Below are positions 18,124 through 26,350 of a stretch of 44,073 bases of DNA, one piece after another. The translations under genes and the position numbers were made by a program. A model generated the notes under the pieces. The model did not search any database and had not been told where the DNA came from. It was given only the letters and a program-made list of their open reading frames with translations. Numbering within the stretch: position 1 is the stretch's first letter; the number at the start of each line of letters is the position of its first letter. Source of the stretch: SHLQ01 sp964445255 (GTDB taxonomy: Bacteria; Actinomycetota; Acidimicrobiia; Acidimicrobiales; SHLQ01); assembly GCA_964445255.1 (NCBI GenBank), contig CAYUKM010000004.1:1-44073 (forward strand). The letters run 5' to 3'.

Positions 18124-18236
18124 ATTCAGCACAACCAGATACACCGATCCTCATGAGCGGATCATCGAAATCGCCGGGCTGAGAGGTCGACGTCGTACGT
18201 TCGCCGTGAGCTCTATTTATTCAGGGGGTCGTCACT

Positions 18237-20624
18237 ATGGCGAGCAAAGGCGCAAGAATTCTGCGCACCGAGGACACCGAGTTCCTCACTGGTTCGGCGC
18301 ATTTCGTCGCCGATGTACAAGCACCCGTTCTGAACGGCGCTGCGTATGTGCACTTCGTGCGCTCGCAGATCGCCCACGGAAAGCTCCTGTCGGTCGACAC
18401 GTCCGAGGCGCTCAAGGCCCCCGGCGTGGTCACCATCATGGATGCCTCCAACAACACCGCATGGCCTGTCGGTGGATTTGCCCCGATGATGCACGCGGTC
18501 ACCGCGCAGCCCCTCTATGCCGAAGGCAAGGTTCGCTATGTCGGTCAGCCGATTGCGGCAGTGGTCGGTGAAACCTACGAACAAGCTGTAGACGCAGCCG
18601 AACTCGTCGTCGTTGACATCGACCCACTCGACCCGGTGATGGACTACGACCACGCTCTTAGCGGCGAAGTGCTGCTATTCGAGGAGGGCGACGAGCCTCG
18701 CCTATCGGACCCACCTCCCCCAGAAGAAGGCGCGGAAGAAATGGCTCCGCCGCCGTTCCCCAATGGCAACGTGATCATCGACTTGATGGACATGGGCATG
18801 GGCATCGAGCACGACCCATCGAAGTTCGAGAACGACGTCGTTATCCGTCAAGAGATCATGAATCCCCGCCAGTCAAACGGTCCGATCGAGCCTCGTGGCG
18901 TGGTGTGCGGATTCGATGCCGACGGTGACTGTCACGTGTGGCTCGCTACCCAGATGCCACACGGCTACCTGCAACGAGTTGCAGGAACCTTCGGTATCGC
19001 CCCAGAAAAGATCCACATCATCGCGGGCCCCAACGTCGGCGGCGCCTTTGGTGGCAAGGCCACGATGACGGTCGAAGAGTGGTCGATCCCCGGTCTTGCT
19101 ATGGCCGCAGGTCGCCCGGTCCGTTGGATCGAGACTCGCTCGGAGTACCTGATGGCTTCGAGCCAGGGTCGCGGCGAGCGCTACGACTTCATCCTCGCTG
19201 GCGACAAGGCAGGCAACATTTCGGCCCTACGGGCCGACGGCGTCAAGGACTCCGGTGCCTACCCGAACTACGGCGCACTCATGCCGATGGCGTACACGTT
19301 CACGATGGCAAGCGGTTGCTACGACATCCCCCATGTCGAGTTCAACGCAAAGTCGATCATGACGAACCGTCCGATCACCGTCGCACAGCGCGGTGCAGGT
19401 CGTGCGGGCTACGTCGCCTCGCTTGAGCGGCTTATCGACATCTACGCAGCCGAGATTGGCATGGACCCGGCAGAGGTTCGAAAGAAAAACCTCATCGCCG
19501 CCGAGGACATGCCTTTCACCACAAAGGTCGGCAGTGTCTATGACGAAGCCGACTACCCGGCCGATCTCGCTCGGGCGATGGAACTCGCCGACTACGACGG
19601 TCTCCGTGCCGAGCAGGCCAAGCGCCGTGAAGCCGGCGACCGCAAGCAGTTGGGCATTGGCCTCTCTAGCTACAACCATGTCACCGTCGGCATGTTTGGA
19701 CAAGAGTCAGCCAGCGTGACGATCAACGACGATGGATCGGTCAATGTCATCACCGGCACCACATCACAGGGGCAGGGCCACAAGACGGTCTGGGCCCAGA
19801 TCGCGTGCGATGTTCTGCAGATCCCGGTCGAGAAGATCTCGGTGTCAGAAGGCTCCACCGATGCGATCGCATTCGGCATTGGTGCCGCTGGTTCCCGGTC
19901 GATTCAGACCGCCGGTGTTGCCGTGCATGACGCGGCCAACATCGTCGTCGACAATGCAAAGCAATTGGCGGCGACCCACCTTGAGGCCTCGGTCGACGAC
20001 ATCGTGTTGTCGGAGGGTGGCGAATTCCACGTCGCCGGGTCGCCGGCGCGATCGGTTAGCTGGGCAGCCCTCGCTGCTAGTGATGCACTCAAAGCCGAAG
20101 ATGCTCCGGAACTGTCGTGTGTGACAATGATGGACAACGAAGGCAAAAACACCTTCCCATCCGGTGCTCACGTTGCAGTGGTCGAACTCGACACTCGAAC
20201 CGGCAAAGCAGACCTGATCAAGTTCGTCGGCGTAGATGACGCCGGATCGATCGTCAATCCGGTGATCGTTGAAGGCCAACTCCACGGCGGTATCGCCGCA
20301 GGCGTTGGTCAGGCACTCTGTGAGACGGTCCGCTACGACGAATACGGAACGCCGAAGAGTTCCAACTTCGCCGATTACTGGATGCCGACCAGCGACATGC
20401 TCCCGGATTTCGACCTCGAACCGAAGGGCATCGCATCGTCGTTCAACGAGCTCGGCGTGAAGGCCGTTGGCGAATCGGGAACCGTCGGCGCAGCGCCTGC
20501 GGTGCACAACGCCGTGATCGACGCACTCCAACCGAGCGGGGTCAAACACATGGACATGCCATGCACACCAGCTCGGGTTTGGGAAGCGATGCGCTCTGAC
20601 GAACAGATTGCAGCCCAGCTATGA
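18237..20624 (+). CDS. Molybdopterin-binding large subunit of a xanthine dehydrogenase-family hydroxylase (form-II CoxL-like)
   Basis: 795-residue molybdenum hydroxylase catalytic subunit. It carries NVGGAFGGK, the active-site loop AQRGAGR (residues 383-389), TTSQGQGH, and the catalytic Glu746 in VGESGTVGAAPA. The loop matches the AYRGAGR of 'form II' CO-dehydrogenase-like proteins rather than the AYxCSFR loop of true CO dehydrogenases, so CO oxidation is unlikely; hydroxylation of a heterocycle or aldehyde is expected. About residues 145-195 contain an unusual Pro/Glu/Met-rich segment (PPPPEEGAEEMAPPPF). ATG 18237 follows the divergent promoter region. The gene overlaps the OsmC gene by 4 bp, and the partner subunits follow. 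The molybdate transporter modABC is 8 kb away. Confidence 0.92.
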   Translation: MASKGARILRTEDTEFLTGSAHFVADVQAPVLNGAAYVHFVRSQIAHGKLLSVDTSEALKAPGVVTIMDASNNTAWPVGGFAPMMHAVTAQPLYAEGKVRYVGQPIAAVVGETYEQAVDAAELVVVDIDPLDPVMDYDHALSGEVLLFEEGDEPRLSDPPPPEEGAEEMAPPPFPNGNVIIDLMDMGMGIEHDPSKFENDVVIRQEIMNPRQSNGPIEPRGVVCGFDADGDCHVWLATQMPHGYLQRVAGTFGIAPEKIHIIAGPNVGGAFGGKATMTVEEWSIPGLAMAAGRPVRWIETRSEYLMASSQGRGERYDFILAGDKAGNISALRADGVKDSGAYPNYGALMPMAYTFTMASGCYDIPHVEFNAKSIMTNRPITVAQRGAGRAGYVASLERLIDIYAAEIGMDPAEVRKKNLIAAEDMPFTTKVGSVYDEADYPADLARAMELADYDGLRAEQAKRREAGDRKQLGIGLSSYNHVTVGMFGQESASVTINDDGSVNVITGTTSQGQGHKTVWAQIACDVLQIPVEKISVSEGSTDAIAFGIGAAGSRSIQTAGVAVHDAANIVVDNAKQLAATHLEASVDDIVLSEGGEFHVAGSPARSVSWAALAASDALKAEDAPELSCVTMMDNEGKNTFPSGAHVAVVELDTRTGKADLIKFVGVDDAGSIVNPVIVEGQLHGGIAAGVGQALCETVRYDEYGTPKSSNFADYWMPTSDMLPDFDLEPKGIASSFNELGVKAVGESGTVGAAPAVHNAVIDALQPSGVKHMDMPCTPARVWEAMRSDEQIAAQL

Positions 20625-21112
20625 GCGTCGGTCACCTCGTCTTTGATTTCGCCGGTACGAACGCTGGCGGATTTCGAAACGACATCAAGGTAGATATGCG
20701 TGCGCCTGGCGCCCCGCCTGGCCTGACATTCGACTTGACCACCGACGAGGGCGCCTACATGGGAGGGACCGAAACGGCCCCTCCACCATTGGCGCACTTC
20801 GTGACCGCCTTGGCAGGCTGCATGATGACCCAACTCCGAGAGATGGCCTCCCGTCTCAACATCCCAGTCGGCAACATCGGTGTGACCGGCACGGTCACCT
20901 GGCTCGCAGAGATGAATGGCAACGGCCCATACAAAGCCGGAGCCGACGGAGTCCAGCTCGACATCACGTTGGATACCAAAGTGTCGGTCGAAACGCAGAC
21001 AACGCTTCTCGTCGCAGCCCAGAACGCGTGCTTTGTTGAGGCCACCATCCTCAACGGCGACACCATCTCCCACGGACTCATGATCGACGGCGAACGAATC
21101 GCCATCGACTAG
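20621..21112 (+). CDS. OsmC-family protein embedded in the Mo-hydroxylase operon
   Basis: 163-residue protein resembling the OsmC/Ohr family of thiol peroxidases. The two expected cysteines are present: Cys67 in ALAGCMMTQ, at the start of the long central helix, and Cys137 in AAQNACFVEATI. The preceding TETAPPPLAHFVTALAGC matches the usual 'P-x-E-x-L-x-A-L-x-S-C' region. The ATG overlaps the large-subunit stop (ATGA), so it is translationally coupled. Its placement between the large and small subunit genes of a molybdenum hydroxylase is unusual. It might repair oxidised cysteines, remove peroxide made by the flavin subunit, or be an adapted accessory protein; these are guesses. Confidence 0.82.
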   Translation: MSVGHLVFDFAGTNAGGFRNDIKVDMRAPGAPPGLTFDLTTDEGAYMGGTETAPPPLAHFVTALAGCMMTQLREMASRLNIPVGNIGVTGTVTWLAEMNGNGPYKAGADGVQLDITLDTKVSVETQTTLLVAAQNACFVEATILNGDTISHGLMIDGERIAID

Positions 21113-21172
21113 CCCCACTGAACAATTCATTCAACGAACGAAATCAAACACAGAACCAAAAGAGAGAAACCA

Positions 21173-21634
21173 ATGAAAGTTTCCATCACCGTCAACGGCG
21201 CAACCCACGAGAGCGACATCGAACCTCGCACGCTTCTCGTCAACCACCTCCGCGAGAACCTCGGCTTCACCGGGACCCACATCGGCTGCGACTCCAGCTC
21301 GTGCGGCGCGTGCACCGTCTTGCTCAACGGCCAGTCGGTAAAGAGCTGCACCGTGCTCACCCCGCAGGTCGATGGGGACGAAATCACGACGATCGAAGGT
21401 CTCGCTAAGGGCGATGAGTTGCACCCGATGCAACAGGCCTTCCACGACTGCCATGCCCTCCAGTGCGGCTACTGCACTCCGGGCATGGTCATGGCCGCCG
21501 TGTCACTGACCGGCCAAAACGGTTCGCTCACACCTCATGACGTGCGTGAGGGACTTGAGGGCAACCTCTGCCGCTGCACCGGTTACCAAAACATCGTTAA
21601 GGCAGTTCTCGCAGGAGCGGAGGCGAGCGCATGA
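21173..21634 (+). CDS. [2Fe-2S] small subunit of the Mo-hydroxylase
   Basis: 153-residue iron-sulfur subunit that passes electrons from the molybdenum site to FAD. The plant-type ferredoxin cluster has Cys39, Cys44, Cys47 and Cys59 (GCDSSSCGACTVLLNG). The all-helical second cluster domain has Cys98 and Cys101 (CGYCTPG) and Cys133 and Cys135 (CRCTGYQ). Length is typical of CoxS/xanthine dehydrogenase small subunits. It has its own ribosome site (AAGAGAGAAACC) after a 60-bp spacer, and its 3' end overlaps the FAD subunit gene by 4 bp. Confidence 0.95.
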   Translation: MKVSITVNGATHESDIEPRTLLVNHLRENLGFTGTHIGCDSSSCGACTVLLNGQSVKSCTVLTPQVDGDEITTIEGLAKGDELHPMQQAFHDCHALQCGYCTPGMVMAAVSLTGQNGSLTPHDVREGLEGNLCRCTGYQNIVKAVLAGAEASA

Positions 21635-22455
21635 TTCCAGCACAATTCGACTACATCAAGGCCAACACCGTCGACGAAGCGGTTGCGGCTCTCACCCAAC
21701 ACGGCGAAGACGCAAAGCTGATCGCCGGAGGCCACTCACTCGTCCCGTTGATGCGCTATCGCCTCGCTACCCCCGAGGTCGTCATCGACATCTCCAAGAT
21801 CGAGGAGTTGCAGTTTGTCCGCGAAGACGGCGACCAGATCGCGATCGGAGCGCTGACAAAGCACGTCGACGTCGAGTCGAACAATCTCATCAAGAGCGAT
21901 GCCCCATTGCTCGCAAAGGCCGTGTCCATGGTCGGCGACCCGCAGGTTCGTCACCGCGGCACCATCGGTGGATCGATCGCCCACGGCGACCCCGCATCGG
22001 ACACGCCTTCAGCGTTGCTCGCCATGGGCGCCACCATTCGAGTCGCCGGACCCGATGGTTCCCGCGACATCGCCGTCGACGACTTCTTCACCGGGTTCCT
22101 TGAGACGGCAATGGACGACAACGAGGTGCTCACCGAGATTCGTGTACCGAAAATGGCCGGCAAGCGATGGGCCTTCAACAAGTTCACCCGACGCAGTCAA
22201 GATTGGGCCGTTGTCGGCGCATCGGTGCAACACCACGACGATGGCGTGCGCGTTGGCCTCACCAACATGCACAGCACACCAGTCCGTGCCGAAGCTGTCG
22301 AACAAGCCCTAGCCGATGGCCAATCACTCGAAGCCGCGGCCGCGCTTGCGGGCAACGGCTTGGAACCACCGGCTGACGACAATGGCTCGTCGGAGTATCG
22401 AATGGACCTCGCAACAACCATCGTCGAAGATGCATTACGTGAGGCCGCAGCGTGA
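21631..22455 (+). CDS. FAD-binding medium subunit of the Mo-hydroxylase (CoxM-like)
   Basis: 274-residue flavoprotein subunit. The first FAD motif is AGGHSLVP (residues 32-39) and the second is RHRGTIGGSIAHGDPASD (about residues 109-126), both in the positions seen in CoxM and related subunits. A C-terminal CO-dehydrogenase flavoprotein domain follows. It overlaps the small subunit gene by 4 bp (ATGA) and the HisD-like gene by 4 bp (GTGA), so the dehydrogenase downstream is part of the same operon. Electrons probably leave through the flavin to an unidentified acceptor. Confidence 0.93.
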   Translation: MIPAQFDYIKANTVDEAVAALTQHGEDAKLIAGGHSLVPLMRYRLATPEVVIDISKIEELQFVREDGDQIAIGALTKHVDVESNNLIKSDAPLLAKAVSMVGDPQVRHRGTIGGSIAHGDPASDTPSALLAMGATIRVAGPDGSRDIAVDDFFTGFLETAMDDNEVLTEIRVPKMAGKRWAFNKFTRRSQDWAVVGASVQHHDDGVRVGLTNMHSTPVRAEAVEQALADGQSLEAAAALAGNGLEPPADDNGSSEYRMDLATTIVEDALREAAA

Positions 22456-23729
22456 AAATCCTCAAAGATGCATCGGTAAAGGCCGCGCATGGCGAGAACC
22501 TCGAGTTGTCAGCCATGGTGCGTACCACACTTGCTGATGTACTCGACCGGGGAGAACCAGCAGTTCGAGAACTGTCGGAACGCTTTGATAAGTGGACGCC
22601 GGAGTCCTTTCGACTAAGCGACGAACAGATCGCCGAGATCGTCGATGGGGTCGACGATTCGGTCATCGCCGACATCGCGTGGGCGCAGGAACAGATTCGA
22701 GGCTTTGCCAAGCATCAACTCGCCACGCTGGCCGATGTTGAGGTGGAAACGCTGCCTGGCGTCTTCTTGGGACATCGCAATCTGCCGATCGAAAATGTGG
22801 GCTGCTATGTGCCTGGCGGCCGGTTCCCGATGGTCGCGAGCGCGCACATGAGTGTGCTCACAGCCAAGGTTGCTGGGTGTCAGCGCGTCATTGCGTGCAC
22901 CCCACCGATCGCGGGCAAGATCCCGGCCGAAACCGTGGCTGCCATGCACATGGCGGGCGCCGACGAGATCTACCTTCTCGGCGGCATTCAGGCCATGGCC
23001 TCGATGGCCTACGGCGTTGGGATGGACCCGGTCGACATGATCGTCGGGCCCGGCAACGCATACGTGGCCGAGGCGAAGCGGCAGCTCTTCGGGCGCGTCG
23101 GTATCGACCTTCTAGCCGGCCCAACCGAGACGCTGCTCATCGCCGATGACACCGTCGATGCTGAGATGTGCGCGACGGATCTGCTCGGCCAAGCCGAACA
23201 CGGCCCTAACTCACCAGCGATTCTGCTGACGACGTCGGAAACACTCGCGTCCGAAACCATCACCGAGGTCGAGCGTCAGCTCGAAACGTTGCCGACCGCT
23301 GATACCGCAGGCCCCGCCTGGCGAGATCACGGCCGGGTCATCGTGTGCGACGACAACGACGAAATGCTCAAGGTCGCAAATGATATTGCGTCCGAGCACG
23401 TGCAGATCATGACCAATGACGACGCGTTCTTCAGCGACAACATGAAGAACTACGGCGCGTTGTTCATCGGCCCTCGGACCAACGTCGCCTATGGCGATAA
23501 GGCCATTGGAACAAACCACACCCTGCCCACCCAAGGCGCAGCCCGCTACACGGGTGGTCTGTGGGTTGGGAAGTTCTTGAAAACGTGCACCTACCAACGT
23601 GTCGAGACCGACGAGGCGAGTGCTCTAGTAGGAGAGTACTGTTCGCGGCTATGCGCTATTGAGAACTTCTCGGGCCACAAGGCTCAAGCAGACATTCGCG
23701 TTGAACGGTACGGAGCGGATACCGACTAA
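22452..23729 (+). CDS. Histidinol dehydrogenase-family enzyme, catabolic (HpsN-like) type
   Basis: 425-residue zinc- and NAD-dependent dehydrogenase of the HisD family, which oxidises a primary alcohol through an aldehyde to an acid. The functional residues are kept: Gln247 and His250 (GQAEHG), Glu315-His316 (ASEHVQ), Asp349 (GDKAIG), His356 (GTNHTLPT) and His409 (SGHK). The GDK-x-x-G-x-NH and ARYTGGLWVGKFLK segments resemble, from memory, the catabolic HpsN (sulfopropanediol dehydrogenase) branch rather than biosynthetic HisD. No other his gene is nearby, and it starts with GTG inside the stop of the Mo-hydroxylase FAD subunit, which argues for a role in the same degradative pathway. The substrate is unknown. 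Confidence 0.87.
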   Translation: MKILKDASVKAAHGENLELSAMVRTTLADVLDRGEPAVRELSERFDKWTPESFRLSDEQIAEIVDGVDDSVIADIAWAQEQIRGFAKHQLATLADVEVETLPGVFLGHRNLPIENVGCYVPGGRFPMVASAHMSVLTAKVAGCQRVIACTPPIAGKIPAETVAAMHMAGADEIYLLGGIQAMASMAYGVGMDPVDMIVGPGNAYVAEAKRQLFGRVGIDLLAGPTETLLIADDTVDAEMCATDLLGQAEHGPNSPAILLTTSETLASETITEVERQLETLPTADTAGPAWRDHGRVIVCDDNDEMLKVANDIASEHVQIMTNDDAFFSDNMKNYGALFIGPRTNVAYGDKAIGTNHTLPTQGAARYTGGLWVGKFLKTCTYQRVETDEASALVGEYCSRLCAIENFSGHKAQADIRVERYGADTD

Positions 23730-23815
23730 CAAACATCTTCGCCCCTCACGACCACCCTCGAATACGACGAGTTAACGAACCCTCATAAGACGAGATTCAT
23801 GATGAGAGGACGAAC

Positions 23816-24553
23816 ATGGGCAACGTGGCACTGGTGACCGGTGGCAGCGGAGGAATCGGCAGTGAAATCTGTCGACGCCTCGCTGACGACGGCTGCACCG
23901 TGTACGTCGGCTACGCAGGAAATAAAGAACGAGCCGACAAACTCGCAGACGAACTTCCCGGACTATCGCACGAGAGCATTCACTGTGATGTCACGTCCAC
24001 AGAATCGCTAGACGCCGTCGCACTAGAGATTCAGGAGATGCACGGCGAACTCGATGTGTTGATCAATTGCGGCGGCGTAACCCGCCCTGTCCCGCATACA
24101 GACCTGGTCGGACTCGACGACGAATTGATCGATTGGATCTTCCGCGTCAATTGGCGTGGACCGTTCGCCACCATTCGCGCCATGGAAGCCGTTCTCCGCG
24201 CCGCGGAAAGTCCAGTTGTGGTTAACATCTCCTCGATTGCTGCAGTCACCGGCGTGGGCTCCAACGTCGCGTACTGCGCATCGAAAGCTGCGCTCGACAG
24301 CATGACCCGTTCGCTAGCGCGAGCACTCGCACCCGATATCCGAGTGGTCTCGGTTTCGCCGGGTTGGGTCCTCGGTGAATACGCGGCGAAAGCAGATCCC
24401 GCCATGCTGCAAGCCCAAGTCGACGCCACTCCCCTAGGCGCGCTCGCGACGCCCGCCGATGTGGCCGCAGCGGTATCCGCGGTCATCTATCACCTTCCGA
24501 TGACCACCGGCTCAATCATCCCCGTAGACGGCGGCCGCCCCCTCGGGACGTAG
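23816..24553 (+). CDS. SDR-family oxidoreductase (FabG-like)
   Basis: 245-residue classical short-chain dehydrogenase. The cofactor loop is TGGSGGIG (residues 8-15). NCGG (84-87) takes the place of the usual NNAG. The catalytic set is Ser139/Ser140, Tyr153 and Lys157 (VAYCASK). The C-terminus PVDGGRPLGT is typical. A GAGAGGA ribosome site precedes the ATG. It follows the HisD-like gene after 86 bp in the same direction and is probably the last gene of the locus. It is likely to reduce or oxidise a hydroxyl/keto intermediate. HpsN-type dehydrogenases are also often found with short-chain dehydrogenases, which fits but does not prove a related pathway. Confidence 0.92.
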   Translation: MGNVALVTGGSGGIGSEICRRLADDGCTVYVGYAGNKERADKLADELPGLSHESIHCDVTSTESLDAVALEIQEMHGELDVLINCGGVTRPVPHTDLVGLDDELIDWIFRVNWRGPFATIRAMEAVLRAAESPVVVNISSIAAVTGVGSNVAYCASKAALDSMTRSLARALAPDIRVVSVSPGWVLGEYAAKADPAMLQAQVDATPLGALATPADVAAAVSAVIYHLPMTTGSIIPVDGGRPLGT

Positions 24554-24589
24554 CCGCTGCCTTCCCGGCTTCGCCTCCAGCGGTCGCAA

Positions 24590-24640
24590 TCCGAGCCCCA
24601 GGGGGCTCTCGAAGCTCGGCTGCTGGCCAGAGGCTCCTTT
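24590..24640. terminator. Hairpin between convergent SDR and aldehyde dehydrogenase genes
   Basis: GAGCCC-CAGG-GGGCTC at about 24593-24608, nested in a longer CCGAGC...GCTCGG pair, in the 155-bp convergent gap. No clean T-run follows directly (a CTCCTTTT lies at about 24634). A bidirectional terminator is plausible. Confidence 0.4.
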
Positions 24641-24709
24641 TCGCCCGACCGGCAAAGCACGGATCGGGCTACCCAGGCATACCTAAAAGCTGCCCCGGTG
24701 GGACCAGAT

Positions 24710-26158
24710 CTACACGTTGAAGCCACTCACAGACTTGACCTCTAAGTACTCTTCGATGCCCCATTCACCGCCTTCGCGGCCGTTGCCGCTTTGGCCGTAG
24801 CCGCCGAAGGGGGCGCCTGAGCCACGTGGGATGCCGTTCATCTCGACCATGCCTGAGCGGAGTGCTCGTGCGACTCGGCGTGCCTTTTCAGGGTCGGTGG
24901 TTTGGACGAAGTTGGTGAGCCCGTATCGGGTGTCGTTTGCGATGGCGATCGCTTCTTCCTCGGTATCGAAGGGCACGATTGTGAGTACCGGGCCGAAGAT
25001 CTCTTCGTTAAAGATGGTCATGTCAGCGTCGACGTCCACGAAGATGGTCGGCTTCACGAAGTAGCCCTCGTCGAATCCGTCCGGTCGGCCGGTTCCGCCG
25101 ACGAGCAGGGTTGCACCTTCTTCTTCGCCTTTTGCGATGAGGCCTTGGATCTTGTTCCACTGTGCTTCGCTCACCACAGGGCCGATGTGCTTGCCTTCTT
25201 TGTTGGCGAGGTCAACGGCGGTCTGTTCCGCGACTTCTTTGGCCTTCGCTACCGCCTCGTCGTAAAACGAGCGCTCTACGAGCATGCGGGTCGGAGCGTT
25301 ACAGCTTTGCCCGGTGTTGTTGAAGCAGCGCCACACGCCCCAGCTGATGGCGTCCTCTTTGGCGTCGGCGAACACGATGTTGGCGCCCTTGCCGCCGAGT
25401 TCTAGCGCGACCCGCTTAACCGTGTCGGCTGCGTTCTTCGTGATTGCGACGCCCGCTCGGGTGGACCCAGTGAACGAGACCATGTCGACGTCGGGGTGGC
25501 CTGAGAGTTGCGTACCAACGCCGAGGCCGTCGCCTTGCACCATGTTGAACACACCTGAAGGGAAACCGGCCTCGTGGACCATCTCGGCGAACAGTGCCGA
25601 ACTGAGCGGCGCAATTTCGCTTGGCTTGAGCACCATCGTGCAACCAACACCCAGAGCAGGAACGACCTTCAAGGTGACCTGATTCATTGGCCAGTTCCAC
25701 GGGGTGATCAGCGCACAGACACCGATCGGTTCATACAGGATTGCATTGTCGGGAGCGTGGTCGCCGAGTGGGCGCTCGAACTCGAAAGCCCTGAGCGATC
25801 GAATAATGCTCTTGAGGTGACCCAAGCCGGTTGTCGCCTGTAGGCGATTCGACATGTCGATGGGCGCACCCATCTCCAACGAGATGACTTCGGCCATCTC
25901 GCCACTTCGGGCCTTGTAGATCTCGAGCAGCGCCTCGAGCTTGGCGATGCGCTCTTCTACCGGTGTTGCCGCCCACCCCGGGAAGGCAGCCTTGGCTGCT
26001 GCGACCGCGGCGTCAGTGTCCGCTTCGGAACCGAGCGAAATAACTGCGAAGGCCTCTTCGGTCGATGGGTTGATGACGTCGAAATCGTTCGCTGTCGCCG
26101 GATCGACCCATTCGCCGTCAATGTAGAACTGGCGACGATCGAGCAAAGCGTCGGACAT
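24710..26158 (-). CDS. NAD(P)-dependent aldehyde dehydrogenase
   Basis: 482-residue aldehyde dehydrogenase of normal length. The catalytic Glu is in LELGGKGANI, Cys286 is in GQSCNAPTRM, and the Asn is in ITPWNWP. I chose ATG 26158 (MSDALLDRRQFYIDGEWV) because it has a strong GGAGGAAACC ribosome site and the homology starts there; an upstream in-frame ATG at 26230 lacks both. It is separated from the GGDEF-EAL gene by 192 bp. A 7-bp inverted repeat at 26176-26199 sits just upstream of the ribosome site. Subfamily and substrate are uncertain. Convergent with the Mo-hydroxylase locus, it could act on an aldehyde from that pathway, but no direct link is visible. Confidence 0.9.
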   Translation of the reverse strand: MSDALLDRRQFYIDGEWVDPATANDFDVINPSTEEAFAVISLGSEADTDAAVAAAKAAFPGWAATPVEERIAKLEALLEIYKARSGEMAEVISLEMGAPIDMSNRLQATTGLGHLKSIIRSLRAFEFERPLGDHAPDNAILYEPIGVCALITPWNWPMNQVTLKVVPALGVGCTMVLKPSEIAPLSSALFAEMVHEAGFPSGVFNMVQGDGLGVGTQLSGHPDVDMVSFTGSTRAGVAITKNAADTVKRVALELGGKGANIVFADAKEDAISWGVWRCFNNTGQSCNAPTRMLVERSFYDEAVAKAKEVAEQTAVDLANKEGKHIGPVVSEAQWNKIQGLIAKGEEEGATLLVGGTGRPDGFDEGYFVKPTIFVDVDADMTIFNEEIFGPVLTIVPFDTEEEAIAIANDTRYGLTNFVQTTDPEKARRVARALRSGMVEMNGIPRGSGAPFGGYGQSGNGREGGEWGIEEYLEVKSVSGFNV

Positions 26159-26175
26159 GGTTTCCTCCGGGTTTT

Positions 26176-26199
26176 CAGTGCGACTGCAGTGGCGCACTG
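26176..26199. promoter_or_regulatory. Inverted repeat upstream of aldehyde dehydrogenase gene
   Basis: CAGTGCG at 26176-26182 and CGCACTG at 26193-26199, 10-bp spacer, 18 bp from the start codon. It could be an operator or a leader hairpin that hides the ribosome site. Confidence 0.35.
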
Positions 26200-26350
26200 G
26201 GCGAATCGTAACCGATCCAGATGTGCTCACGGCAACCCTGCCGCGTAGTGCGCTTTGACGTGAGCAGCGTGGTTTGGGGCAGCTTGTAGTGGGTGTCGTC
26301 TCGCGTCACCGAACGGCACGGCAATCCATATAGAGCGAACGTTTGGTCAG

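Noticed and set aside
18237..20624. Aerobic carbon monoxide dehydrogenase (true CoxL)
   Set aside because: The active-site loop is AQRGAGR, not the AYxCSFR loop of CO-oxidising enzymes; form-II-like proteins should not be called CO dehydrogenase.
22452..23729. Histidine biosynthesis gene hisD
   Set aside because: No his operon neighbours, operon coupling to a Mo-hydroxylase, and catabolic-type sequence features.
24554..24709. tRNA-like or REP-like element in the convergent gap
   Set aside because: No cloverleaf or T-loop sequence; the inverted repeats are best read as a terminator.
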